From Sphingobacteriaceae bacterium (lineage in GTDB: Bacteria > Bacteroidota > Bacteroidia > B-17B0 > Aurantibacillaceae), in contig JADJXI010000020.1 in the NCBI GenBank assembly GCA_016715905.1, forward strand, positions 372,001-436,000: a DNA stretch of 64,000 bases, in the 5' to 3' direction. Each line of letters begins with the position of its first letter. Positions within the stretch are counted from its first letter, which is position 1. Positions 15,677 to 25,287 of the stretch are shown piece by piece. The position numbers and the translations under genes were made by a program. The notes beneath the pieces were generated by a model. The model saw only the letters and a list, made by a program, of their open reading frames with translations. It did no database searches and was not told where the DNA came from.

Positions 15677-16885
15677 ATGGAAGAAAAAATAAAACGTCAA
15701 ATTAGCTTAATTAGTGAATCCTTAGTGTATGCTGAGAAAACTAGCCTCGATCTTTCCTTATTTTGTGGTAAGGCCGGCTATTCGTTGTTTAAGATCAATG
15801 AAAAACTAATTTCAAATAGCAGGGAAGAAGTTTTGTTTCTAATCCAAAACTACTTTGACGAAACATTTTTATCTCTTCAGAATAACAAGCAAATGCAGGG
15901 TGGCTATAATTTATGCCTTGGTTACTCAGGAATTATTTGGTATTACTCTTATTTAGTAAATCTCGGATTTGCCGAACTTGGTACTCTTGATAGCATGGAG
16001 AATCAACTCCTGAATTCCAGCCTTAATGATTTACGTAATGGTGAATATGATTACTTACATTATTCTTTGGGGCTTGCATTGGCAATCTCCAACCGAAACG
16101 TATTTGACAAAGTGAAGTTAGACTACTTCGATAGCTTAATTGAAATATTAGACGATAATAAAAAAGATTATGACTCTGGGATAGCGTGGGTATTAAATTC
16201 AGATCCAAAGAACCCTAACGCCTACGAATTTAAAACCATCAATCTAAGTTTATCACATGGAATTCCAAGTATAATTTGTCTCTTATCTAAGTTAATCAAA
16301 ATAAAAGACATTAATCCCAAAGCAAAATATTTATTGGAGAATTCAGTCAATTTTTTATTATCGTTAAGACTTAAAAAAGATAATAACGTTTCGCTTTATC
16401 CAGTGAATTGTTATGAAGATGGCACTATCATGGAAGGTTTTTCGCGACTTGGATGGTGTTATGGTGATCTTGGAATTGCTATTGCTCTTTGGAATGCCGG
16501 AAAAGCGCTCGATAGATCGGATTTAAAAAATGAAGCTCTTGAAATATTAATTCATTCGACTAAGAGATTAGACTTGAAACAAAATGCGATTAAAGATGCT
16601 TGCCTTTGTCATGGCACATCTGGAATGGCGCACATATACAATCGTTTCTATAAAGAAACTAAATTGAAAGAGTTTGATGACGCTAGATTGTACTGGTTAA
16701 ATGAAACATTGAAGATGTCTAAATATGACGACGGGATCGCTGGCTATAAAACATGGGAAGAAAGTGGGTGGAAAAACAATGATAGTTTATTAGAAGGCGT
16801 AACAGGTATAGGTTTAGCACTTCTTGGTTTTCTGTCAGAAAACCCTGAAGACCTAAATTGGGACACTTGCTTATTATTAAGTTGA
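15677..16885 (+). CDS. LanC-like lanthionine cyclase
   Basis: 402 residues, normal for LanC. The zinc-site motifs of the family are visible: SLSHGIP (about residue 192), GWCYGDLG (Cys about 259) and CLCHGTSG (Cys-His about 310), together with the closing GVTGIGLALLG motif. LanC enzymes add cysteine thiols onto dehydroalanine or dehydrobutyrine to form lanthionine rings, and the likely substrate is the precursor just upstream. The stop at 16883-16885 is two bases before the LanB start, so the two are translationally coupled. Confidence 0.88.
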   Translation: MEEKIKRQISLISESLVYAEKTSLDLSLFCGKAGYSLFKINEKLISNSREEVLFLIQNYFDETFLSLQNNKQMQGGYNLCLGYSGIIWYYSYLVNLGFAELGTLDSMENQLLNSSLNDLRNGEYDYLHYSLGLALAISNRNVFDKVKLDYFDSLIEILDDNKKDYDSGIAWVLNSDPKNPNAYEFKTINLSLSHGIPSIICLLSKLIKIKDINPKAKYLLENSVNFLLSLRLKKDNNVSLYPVNCYEDGTIMEGFSRLGWCYGDLGIAIALWNAGKALDRSDLKNEALEILIHSTKRLDLKQNAIKDACLCHGTSGMAHIYNRFYKETKLKEFDDARLYWLNETLKMSKYDDGIAGYKTWEESGWKNNDSLLEGVTGIGLALLGFLSENPEDLNWDTCLLLS

Positions 16886-16887
16886 TT

Positions 16888-19800
16888 ATGGGAAAGGTTC
16901 AATTACAATTTCATTCAAAGTTTATACTTCGTACGCCATTAAACTCATTTCAAAGTGATATTGATGGAAGCCTCTTTAAAGAATCTCTTTATTTAGCGTC
17001 ATCTTCATTCTATTACGAATATGAAAAACATTTACTGAACCCTATTGACAATAACAAAAGATCTGATAAGATAGAAACTTCATTATACAAATATAAGACT
17101 CGCGCAAAAAACAGGTGTACTCCTTTTGGTCTATTCGCAGCAGTATGCGTTGGAGACTGGAAGAATACAACAAACATCTTGTTTGATTCTGATCAAAAAA
17201 AAGGTCTCATAAGGAATACCAGATTAGATACAGATGTACTTTGCACCCTTGCTTTGGAAATTTCAAAAATGCCCTCCGTAAGACAGTACCTCAAATATTA
17301 TCCTAATACTAGCCTTTATAGCATAGGTAGTAGTTATAGGTATGTGGAATGCAATATAAAAAATAACAAGCGTTTCCATAGCATTTCTAAAGTGGATCGC
17401 ACTGTTTATTTAACATATATTCTTGAAGCTTCTGAAAACGGCCTTACAATTACAGACATTAGTAAATTACTAATTTGTGATGATGTAACGGAAGGAGATG
17501 CACTAGCATTTATTGAGGAACTAATTGACTCACAAATTATCGTAAGTGAAATTGAACCTTCTACCACAGGGCTCAATTTTTTTGATGTTATATTAACATA
17601 TTTACATAAAATTAAAAGTAGAATAAATGACACTACATTAAATGAGCTTACTAGCGCACTTGACGAAATAAATAATAAACTAAAAGCTCTGGATGAAAAC
17701 ATATCAAATCCTATAACTTTCTACCGATATATTTTTGATAGATTAAAGATGGTTTTACCAAACTTGAATGAGGTAAATTTATTTCAGACCGATCTTTTTA
17801 AGCGTCCAATTCATGCTACCCTGGATTCCAGCATTCAAGAATCAATTGAGAAGGCATTACAATTCCTTGTTAAAATATGCCCACCAACTGAAAATACCAC
17901 TTTACAAGGGTTTAAACAACGTTTTTATGATCGTTTTTATGACGCTGAAGTCCCATTGTTGCTCGCTTTAGACAACGAAACAGGTATAGGGTATCCCGAG
18001 AGAGATAATACTGGTATTAATCGCCTTATTGAGGATATCAATTTTCCAAAGCAAGGTAATACTTCAAATAAGATAGAATGGGGTAAATTGCAAACCGTTT
18101 TACATGAGTTATTATTAGAAGCGGTAACGGAAAAAAAGAAGATTGTCAAAATAAATTATGATGATTTTAAAGAGGTAGATTACTCTGGTGATACTTTGCC
18201 ATCTACATTTTCAGTTCTTTTCAAAATACTTGATCCAATCACTAATAAAATTGAAATGTCGAGTGCGGGTGGAAATAGTGCAGCTAATCTTCTTAGTCGT
18301 TTTTCTATGACCAACGAAACTCTGAATACAATTTTAAAAGATATCGTTGTGTATGAGGAAGAGGTTTTTTCGGGAAAAATACTTGCTGAAATTGTCCATC
18401 TTCCAGAAAATAGAACAGGGAATATATTAGCCAGGCCATCGTTAAGAAAATATGAAATTCCCTTTCTAGCAAAAAGTCATGTTGACGAAGAATATAAAAT
18501 CAATATGAAAGATTTGTTTTTGCGTCTTTCAGGCAATAGACTTGTGCTTTTTGATAAACGACTAAACAAGGAAATAATCCCTAAATTAAGTAACGCCCAT
18601 AATTACAAGTTCAATAGTTTACCAGTCTACCACTTCTTATGCGATTTACAAACACAGTATTTTGATAGAGAAAACATTACTTTTCCTTGGGGAGTACTTT
18701 CTAATCTTTTTGAATTTTTACCTCGCATTGAATTTGATAACGTGATTCTCTCACCGGCGATATGGCAGATAGCAGAGGCAGATATTAATAAATTAAAAGA
18801 TAAACTTAATACCTATCAAGATAAAGTAAATGCGTTTTTTGACATAAAGTCACGGATTGGTTTACCAGACCGATTTCTAATAGTTGATGGTGACAACGAA
18901 TTATTAATTGATTGCAAAAATCAAGTTTCTCTAAAAACTTTTTTGGAACTTATAAAAGGAAGAACAAGCATTGCGTTAAATGAGTTCTTATTTGATAATA
19001 ACTCTTCTTGTGTTAAGGACACAGATAATAAATGTTTTACAAACGAGTTTATCTCAACTGTATTTAATCAAAGCCACTTAAAGAATAATCTGAATGAAAG
19101 GCTCCCTGAGAATTTTAGCACCCCGAAAAAGATATTCAACTTGGGAAGTGAATGGCTGTTTTATAAGATATATTGTGGCGTAAAGACAGCAGACTTTGTT
19201 CTGACAAGAAGTATTAAATCCATTGTTGAAAAATTGTTTTCGCAAGATTTAATTGATAAATGGTTTTTTATCAGGTATAGTGACCCTGAACCTCACTTGC
19301 GGTTACGATTGCATATTAAAAATACTTTAAGAATTGGGGAGGTTTTAAAGGTAATGAATGATGAAATGAATTCCTTAACCGAGCAAAATTTAGTTTCAAG
19401 ATTAATTACTGATACATATTTCCGTGAAATAGAACGCTATGGCGACACCTCAATTGACCATGTTGAACAGCTATTTTTTTATGATAGTGAATTTATATGT
19501 GAAATTTTAGCAAGGTTAACCTTACCGGATTCAGATCAAAAAAGATGGCAAATAGGTCTATTATCAATTAATACTTTATTAAACGATTTTGGATTTGATC
19601 TGGAACAAAAGTATGATTTAATAGAATCATTAAGAGTTAAGTTTTTTAAAGAGCATAAGGGTGACAAGCGGTTAAAAATAAACATCGACACGAAATACCG
19701 TAAATTAAAGGTTGGCATCGAAAATGTTTTGAAAGATCAATTTCAAAACCAGAAAGGATTTCAATTCATAAGACCTTTACTTGATCAACGAAGCAAATTG

Positions 19801-20025
19801 AACTTTTTATCAATTGAACAAATTTGCGATTTAGAAAGGGCAAAAAAATTGAATGTAGATGTTGCAGATCTTTTGGCCAGTATAATGCATATGAATCTTG
19901 ACAGGCTTTTTATGTCAAAAAATAGAGCTAATGAACTTTTGGTATATGAGCTTTTATCAAGGCATTATAAGAGCAAATTACTACTAGAAAAAAGGCTAAC
20001 ATTAGAGAAACTAACAATCAACTAA
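16888..20025 (+). CDS. LanB-type lantibiotic dehydratase, full length
   Basis: 1045 residues from the ATG at 16888, whose product starts MGKVQLQFHSKFILRTP; the TTG at 16858 would overlap lanC and is unlikely. The N-terminal part has the YKTRAKNRCTPFGLFAAV region typical of lantibiotic dehydratase N domains. The last 300 residues form the SpaB C-terminal (thiopeptide-type) domain, with W-x-x-x-R-Y-x-D-P-E-P-H-L-R-L-R. Full-length LanB proteins dehydrate Ser/Thr using glutamyl-tRNA(Glu): the N part glutamylates and the C part eliminates. Here both parts are in one chain. Confidence 0.9.
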   Translation: MGKVQLQFHSKFILRTPLNSFQSDIDGSLFKESLYLASSSFYYEYEKHLLNPIDNNKRSDKIETSLYKYKTRAKNRCTPFGLFAAVCVGDWKNTTNILFDSDQKKGLIRNTRLDTDVLCTLALEISKMPSVRQYLKYYPNTSLYSIGSSYRYVECNIKNNKRFHSISKVDRTVYLTYILEASENGLTITDISKLLICDDVTEGDALAFIEELIDSQIIVSEIEPSTTGLNFFDVILTYLHKIKSRINDTTLNELTSALDEINNKLKALDENISNPITFYRYIFDRLKMVLPNLNEVNLFQTDLFKRPIHATLDSSIQESIEKALQFLVKICPPTENTTLQGFKQRFYDRFYDAEVPLLLALDNETGIGYPERDNTGINRLIEDINFPKQGNTSNKIEWGKLQTVLHELLLEAVTEKKKIVKINYDDFKEVDYSGDTLPSTFSVLFKILDPITNKIEMSSAGGNSAANLLSRFSMTNETLNTILKDIVVYEEEVFSGKILAEIVHLPENRTGNILARPSLRKYEIPFLAKSHVDEEYKINMKDLFLRLSGNRLVLFDKRLNKEIIPKLSNAHNYKFNSLPVYHFLCDLQTQYFDRENITFPWGVLSNLFEFLPRIEFDNVILSPAIWQIAEADINKLKDKLNTYQDKVNAFFDIKSRIGLPDRFLIVDGDNELLIDCKNQVSLKTFLELIKGRTSIALNEFLFDNNSSCVKDTDNKCFTNEFISTVFNQSHLKNNLNERLPENFSTPKKIFNLGSEWLFYKIYCGVKTADFVLTRSIKSIVEKLFSQDLIDKWFFIRYSDPEPHLRLRLHIKNTLRIGEVLKVMNDEMNSLTEQNLVSRLITDTYFREIERYGDTSIDHVEQLFFYDSEFICEILARLTLPDSDQKRWQIGLLSINTLLNDFGFDLEQKYDLIESLRVKFFKEHKGDKRLKINIDTKYRKLKVGIENVLKDQFQNQKGFQFIRPLLDQRSKLNFLSIEQICDLERAKKLNVDVADLLASIMHMNLDRLFMSKNRANELLVYELLSRHYKSKLLLEKRLTLEKLTIN

Positions 20026-20035
20026 ATTAATAACT

Positions 20036-21952
20036 ATGTCCACTTATAAAAACATGATGTTTGTTTCGATGCCTTGGGCATCCCCTAGAAATCCGATGTT
20101 AGGGATTGGAGTATTGAGTGGGAAACTCAAAAGTTTGGGATTTGAAACAAAGACATTCAACTTTAATGTCCATTTTGCCAGTTTGATTGGTGAAAAGAAT
20201 TACGGATATTTTTCAGAATATTCCGATTCAAATGCTGTTGGTGAATATCTATTCGCTTCGCATTACTTTAATTATTCAGAGGAATATGATTTGACAGCTT
20301 TTAAAACATTTTTTGGGGAGGAGTTTTTAAGTAAAAACCCTACTTATCTTGCTTCTTTAATAAACCTTAAGAGTAATATAATTCCAATCTTTATTGAAGA
20401 TTGTTTAGAAAAAATTCTTGATACTAATTTTAAAGTAATAGGCTTCACTAGCACTTTTAATCAAATTTTTGCGAGTTTATTATTAGCAAAAAAGATCAAG
20501 GAAAGAAGTCCAGACCGAATTTTGGTATTAGGTGGTTCAAGTTTTCATGCCGAAATGGGTATAGAGTATTCTCTCCGATTTAAGGATGTGATTGATTACG
20601 TATTTACTGGTGAATCAGATAATTCCTTAATAAAATTTTTTGATTATTTAAATAAAATAATCCCTTTTGAGGAAATTGACGGAATTGCAAAGCATGGAGT
20701 ATGTAGTAAGGACGCTTTACCAATTACAAACCTGAAGGATGTGGAATGCCCTGATTACGATGATTATTTCAATGAGCTAAATCTCCACTTCGGAAAGGAA
20801 GCACCTACAATTTTTAACGGTCTTCCTTTTGAATCTTCACGGGGTTGTTGGTGGGGACAAAAAAGCCATTGTACCTTTTGCGGGTTAAATAGTATGGGTA
20901 TGGGTTATCGTTTCAAAAGCGACGAAACTATAATAAATGAATTAAAACATTTATCCGGAAAATATAGTGTTGTTAATTTTGTAGCGGCAGATAATATTTT
21001 ACCGGCGAAAGCATACGATGGATTATTACTAAAATTAGCCGATCTACCATATCAGTACAGCTTTTTCTATGAGATAAAATCAAATGTATCACGTAAAGCT
21101 GCATTTTCATTGTATCTTTCAAATGTGAAACGTATCCAACCTGGAATCGAAAGTTTCAGTTCACGCGTTTTAAGCTTAATGAAGAAAGGAGTATCTTCAA
21201 TTCAAAATGTTCAACTGTTAAAGCTTGCAAAAGAATATGGCATAGATGTTAGTTTCAATATTCTTTGTCATTTTAGTGGGGAAAATCAATCCGATTATGA
21301 TGAAATGATTGGGGTGATTGACAAAATAACTCACTTGCAACCTCCCAGTGGTTTTGCTACAACAGTTCAGGTTCAAAGATTTTCACCTATGCACAGTAAT
21401 CCTAGTGAATTTGATTATGTTAACGTTAGACCGTATTATTTCTACAATTTATGGTTTCCAAAAAATTTTATCGACTTGGATAAAGTCGCATATTTTTTCG
21501 AGCGTGACAAAGGGACTCACGAAGTTGATATTAGTTCATTGAATATTGTCTTAAGAAAATGGATGGAAAATGAAACTACATTTTATGCAGAAATGGGGTT
21601 TAATTTCATTCAAATTACTGAAATTGTCCGTGAGGAAATTGTCGGAAAAACAATTTTAAATGAATTGGATTCGCTTTTATTTGTTCTAACGGATGAAAAT
21701 ACTCATCTAAATTCGATTTCACATTTTTTTAATAATGCATTAGAAATAAAGGAGATTGAAAATCGCCTTGAGAGATTAGTTCAAATGAATTTACTTATTA
21801 AAGAGGGGCCTAAATATCTAAGTATTATCCCATATTTAAAGCCTCAACAACCGGATCAGATAAATGATTGGTTAAAGGCAGCCTTACAATCATTTGTAGA
21901 AAATAAAAGTAATTTGGCCGCTAACTCTCAATTCAAATTAATTAGTGCATAA
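20036..21952 (+). CDS. B12-binding radical SAM RiPP maturase
   Basis: 638 residues. The N-terminal 190 residues look like a cobalamin-binding fold. The radical SAM cluster motif is CX7CX2C (about residues 271, 279, 282) inside SSRGCWWGQKSHCTFCGLN. This pattern is characteristic of the RiPP maturation radical SAM protein 1 family, associated with RiPP clusters and considered C-methylation or related chemistry at unactivated carbons. It follows LanB by 10 bp and so belongs to the same operon. The reaction here is not known; methylation of the lanthipeptide core is the simplest hypothesis. Confidence 0.87.
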   Translation: MSTYKNMMFVSMPWASPRNPMLGIGVLSGKLKSLGFETKTFNFNVHFASLIGEKNYGYFSEYSDSNAVGEYLFASHYFNYSEEYDLTAFKTFFGEEFLSKNPTYLASLINLKSNIIPIFIEDCLEKILDTNFKVIGFTSTFNQIFASLLLAKKIKERSPDRILVLGGSSFHAEMGIEYSLRFKDVIDYVFTGESDNSLIKFFDYLNKIIPFEEIDGIAKHGVCSKDALPITNLKDVECPDYDDYFNELNLHFGKEAPTIFNGLPFESSRGCWWGQKSHCTFCGLNSMGMGYRFKSDETIINELKHLSGKYSVVNFVAADNILPAKAYDGLLLKLADLPYQYSFFYEIKSNVSRKAAFSLYLSNVKRIQPGIESFSSRVLSLMKKGVSSIQNVQLLKLAKEYGIDVSFNILCHFSGENQSDYDEMIGVIDKITHLQPPSGFATTVQVQRFSPMHSNPSEFDYVNVRPYYFYNLWFPKNFIDLDKVAYFFERDKGTHEVDISSLNIVLRKWMENETTFYAEMGFNFIQITEIVREEIVGKTILNELDSLLFVLTDENTHLNSISHFFNNALEIKEIENRLERLVQMNLLIKEGPKYLSIIPYLKPQQPDQINDWLKAALQSFVENKSNLAANSQFKLISA

Positions 21953-22005
21953 ACGAATGAATTAATTTGAAAAGTACAGTTATTTATTAGTAATTTTATT
22001 GTACC

Positions 22006-23247
22006 ATGAGGAGTCTAATTAAATTTGCAAGGTCAATTGAAAAGCTTCGTTTAATAACATTACTTATCGGAATTTCATTTTTTCTTGGAATAATTTCGTC
22101 TTGTGTTTTTATCCGTCAAAAGAAGTTAAAAAAATCTTTGAAAAATTCTTCTATTACGTCTAGCAATTTTCCAACAAAATTTAAATTCACGTACGATAAT
22201 TGGATTTTTATTAAAGCAAAATTAAATAATTCAGAAGCAGAACGTGAATTTATGCTTGATACAGGTTCACCATGTGCTTATTGTTTTCGGACAAAAGATG
22301 CCTTGAATTTGCAATCAAAAAAACTTGTTCGTTTTGGAATGCTAAAATTGGATTATGGTTCTTCACAAGCTCAAATAGAAAGTATTAGGTACAACAATCT
22401 TGCTTATACGGTTTCTGACATGGCATATTGCTGGAGAAAAACTAATTCGGGTTATATCGGTGTTAACGCAATGCAAAACTCTATTTGGGAATTCAATTTT
22501 AAGGACACAACAATTACAGTCTCAGACACCTTAATTCACTTTAAAAATATTGAAGGTGCTAGTAAAATCCGATTCACACCTTTAAGTGAACAACAGACAC
22601 CTGTAATAAAGATCGTCATTAATAATGGTGACACAATAACAGCTTTGTTAGATACAGGAAATGACAAAATCCTTCAACTCAATAATAAATTTGATATAAA
22701 TAAAATTCGTCTCTCATGTTCGGAGTGTGTCCAGACATCCTATTATAACATTAATCAAATGGGTGAAAATGTAAATCGGGATTCTATAATTGAAGTTAAC
22801 TATGTCAAAGCTAATTCGGTTAAAATTGGGGATTTAGAATTAAAGTCTTCATTGCTTACTCACAAGCCTCGGTATCAAGGAAAAAATCTTGTTGGTCTTG
22901 GTTTATTTAAAAATTTCATTGTAACAATAGATTGGAAACATTATTACATATATCTGAAACCAATAGAGAACGGTAGCGATATGCTTTCAAAATTTTCCTA
23001 TGGTTTTAAATGTGATAAGACCGGTAAACGGGTAAAAGTTACAGAGATATTTAGAAACAGTTTAGCAGAAAAAGAGGGGATTAAATGTGGTGACGAAATT
23101 CTAAAACTAAATGATAAAACAGTTGCAGATCTTGACGAAAAAACAATCAATTCTATTAATAACGAAGACCTCTACGCACCAGATATTATTATTCAATTAA
23201 AAACCAAAGAAATTAAATTGAAAAAGGAAAGGATTTTTAGTAAATAA
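22006..23247 (+). CDS. Retropepsin-like aspartic protease with PDZ domain, probable lipoprotein
   Basis: 413 residues. A hydrophobic N-terminal segment (about 16-32) ends in IISSC, a plausible lipobox with Cys33. Two DTG motifs (LDTGS near residue 85 and LDTGN near residue 217) mark a tandem retropepsin-like aspartic protease. A PDZ-type domain lies at about 330-405 (IFRNSLAEKEGIKCGDEILK). It lies 53 bp after the radical SAM gene in the same orientation. It could cleave the leader outside the cytoplasm or confer immunity, but such proteases are also common in Bacteroidota without RiPP links, so the functional tie is only contextual. Confidence 0.75.
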   Translation: MRSLIKFARSIEKLRLITLLIGISFFLGIISSCVFIRQKKLKKSLKNSSITSSNFPTKFKFTYDNWIFIKAKLNNSEAEREFMLDTGSPCAYCFRTKDALNLQSKKLVRFGMLKLDYGSSQAQIESIRYNNLAYTVSDMAYCWRKTNSGYIGVNAMQNSIWEFNFKDTTITVSDTLIHFKNIEGASKIRFTPLSEQQTPVIKIVINNGDTITALLDTGNDKILQLNNKFDINKIRLSCSECVQTSYYNINQMGENVNRDSIIEVNYVKANSVKIGDLELKSSLLTHKPRYQGKNLVGLGLFKNFIVTIDWKHYYIYLKPIENGSDMLSKFSYGFKCDKTGKRVKVTEIFRNSLAEKEGIKCGDEILKLNDKTVADLDEKTINSINNEDLYAPDIIIQLKTKEIKLKKERIFSK

Positions 23248-23533
23248 TCACGATAAGCCAAATGAAAATACGAGGTTTGAATTCTGATTCTATCGCGTGC
23301 AAAGCAGTTACTGTTGCAATCCTTAATTTGATTAACAAGAGTTAACCTTAGTACTTTTTTCGTCTTCAAGCCTCTACTAATTTTTTTGGATGCGGTATTT
23401 ATCAAATCTCCTGAAATCGTACCCGCATGGCCGTTTCACCCTCACTTGGTTTTTACATTGATTCATTGTCAAAACAGCTTTATTTGCTATATTTACTTAC
23501 TAATGAGGAACTTCGAGGATAGTTTTTAAATGT

Positions 23534-24727
23534 ATGTTAAGCTTTCAGTCCATAAAAGAGTTTATTGATACCTTCCACAGGGAAGGTCGCCTGCTTACGG
23601 AATTATTTGATAAACGAAATCTCAGAGTCCGTTATGATGATGCGCTTTTACTGACGGATGAAAAAGAAGATCGACTTGAATTGCTGATAAACCGTACGGT
23701 ACTTATTAGGAATGGAGAATTTCTCGAAATAGAATCTCGCTATCTGGATTTTTTTGAAGACATCTTAGATGTCAATACCGAAATAAACACGGCATTTGTT
23801 TTTGAGAATATTGAAAACATAAAAGCTAATATGAATTTTTACATTGATGAGTCCAATGAGAACAGGCGTTATAATTATCTTAGAAAGATAAAATCGGACA
23901 TAAGGAAAACCGGAAGAACCGTAATCAGAAATATTATTGACTTAGGGCGTAACATCGAGGATATTTACAAAACTGAGCCAACTTATAAAATCAAAATATC
24001 GAAGCTGCAACGATATGAAACCAAAGGGAACGACATATCAAGTCTGATCGAAAAAACCCACAATCTTGTTTTTGAGCAGGAATCCCTTTTCTTTACCAGT
24101 GCGATGGATGAGGAGTTAAAGCGAATCCGAAACGAATTAAGAATTCAATTGAATGATGGACGAAACCATCTTGTTGAAATTCAAAAACAAGTAATTGATT
24201 ACCTTAATCAGATTAGAAGGCAGTCTGACTTCATAAAAAAACTACAACGTATAAAGTATTTAAAGGATCAGTTTGAATTAATAAGTAAAACCAATGTACA
24301 ATCTGTAATTGGCGAATTGAATCCTGTTTCTTTTGAGCCTAACCCGATTTATGGATTAAAACTTTCATTAGAAATGTTGGAATCTGATGAAGCATTGGAC
24401 ATAATAAAAAAAGTAAAGGCCAAGATTAAACATGGCAAAAGTCTTAAGTTACCTTCTGCACCAGCTTTTTTGCCTGAGCATTTGGAAGCGGAGGTCGATA
24501 ATGAAGTTATAGTTGATCTTGAGGCCGTAAAAAATGGATTCCTTGCAGCGGGTCGTGATCTGTTTGATTTTGTTATGCAATATGATTTTCCGAAAAATCT
24601 TGAGTTTGGCGAAAAAGTGACAATATTTTGTCAACTAATATCGCTATACCCGAAAGAGATTGAATTGTCAGATAATTACGCTGAAACGAGTGATATTGAA
24701 TATGTAATAGCCTATCCAAAACAATGA
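23534..24727 (+). CDS. jetA: Wadjet JetA / MksF-like subunit
   Basis: 397 residues. Homology is not obvious from motifs. The N-terminal winged-helix-like part (FIDTFHREGRLLTELFDKR) and the long helical middle (about 130-260) fit a MukF/MksF kleisin-like protein. Order, sizes and overlaps with the next three genes match JetABCD. It begins a new transcription unit after 286 bp of noncoding DNA that contains a TATATTTA box near 23490. The stop overlaps the start of the next gene by 4 bases (ATGA). Confidence 0.75.
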   Translation: MLSFQSIKEFIDTFHREGRLLTELFDKRNLRVRYDDALLLTDEKEDRLELLINRTVLIRNGEFLEIESRYLDFFEDILDVNTEINTAFVFENIENIKANMNFYIDESNENRRYNYLRKIKSDIRKTGRTVIRNIIDLGRNIEDIYKTEPTYKIKISKLQRYETKGNDISSLIEKTHNLVFEQESLFFTSAMDEELKRIRNELRIQLNDGRNHLVEIQKQVIDYLNQIRRQSDFIKKLQRIKYLKDQFELISKTNVQSVIGELNPVSFEPNPIYGLKLSLEMLESDEALDIIKKVKAKIKHGKSLKLPSAPAFLPEHLEAEVDNEVIVDLEAVKNGFLAAGRDLFDFVMQYDFPKNLEFGEKVTIFCQLISLYPKEIELSDNYAETSDIEYVIAYPKQ

Positions 24728-25287
24728 GTGATCTTCCAAAACATACCGAAAAAATATTTGAAACCCTTAGTAAAGGGGGCTTCATAAGTGCAAATAGCAG
24801 TACTTCAGAAATGCACAATTTTTATCAGTCAATTGACGAGAATTTTGATCCGCTTTATGATTATTTCAAAACTATTGGGTTCAGATTGGAACGTGGAGAT
24901 GATTATTTTCATTTTACAAGATTTGAAAACAAGGCTGATATTGAGCGTAAACTTGAAACTGCATATAAATGGATTGATGTACTCGACTTTTTTAAAACTG
25001 TAAATTCTTCCTTCGGTCCTGGCACAAAACTTTCTCCTTCAGCAGTCGCCGAGCAATGTAAAGTAAATAGCGAGTTAAAGTTAAAGCTTGAAAGTATGAA
25101 AAAACTTACGGGAGAAGATAATTTGACCGGAAGGGTAAGAAAACTTCTTGAGTTATTGAAGAGAGATGAAATGGTTGAATTAGAAAATGAACTTTTAGAT
25201 AGCTGGAAAGTCCTCTCATCCATTAAATACATAGAGAGATTGATAGAAATAATTAATGTTTCGGAAGAAGATGAGGCAGTTAACTAA
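24724..25287 (+). CDS. jetB: Wadjet JetB / MksE-like subunit
   Basis: 187 residues, the usual size of JetB/MksE (the MukE counterpart). It is a helical protein with a DYFHFTRFE strand segment and a charged C-terminal helix. In these complexes it binds the kleisin and SMC subunits near the head. It overlaps both neighbours (4 bases with jetA, 17 bases or more with jetC), as expected for subunits made in fixed ratio. Confidence 0.78.
   Translation: MSDLPKHTEKIFETLSKGGFISANSSTSEMHNFYQSIDENFDPLYDYFKTIGFRLERGDDYFHFTRFENKADIERKLETAYKWIDVLDFFKTVNSSFGPGTKLSPSAVAEQCKVNSELKLKLESMKKLTGEDNLTGRVRKLLELLKRDEMVELENELLDSWKVLSSIKYIERLIEIINVSEEDEAVN

Noticed and set aside
16888..20025. Thiopeptide cluster, because of the SpaB C-terminal domain in LanB
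   Set aside because: Full-length LanB plus LanC, and no YcaO or pyridine synthase genes, point to a lanthipeptide.
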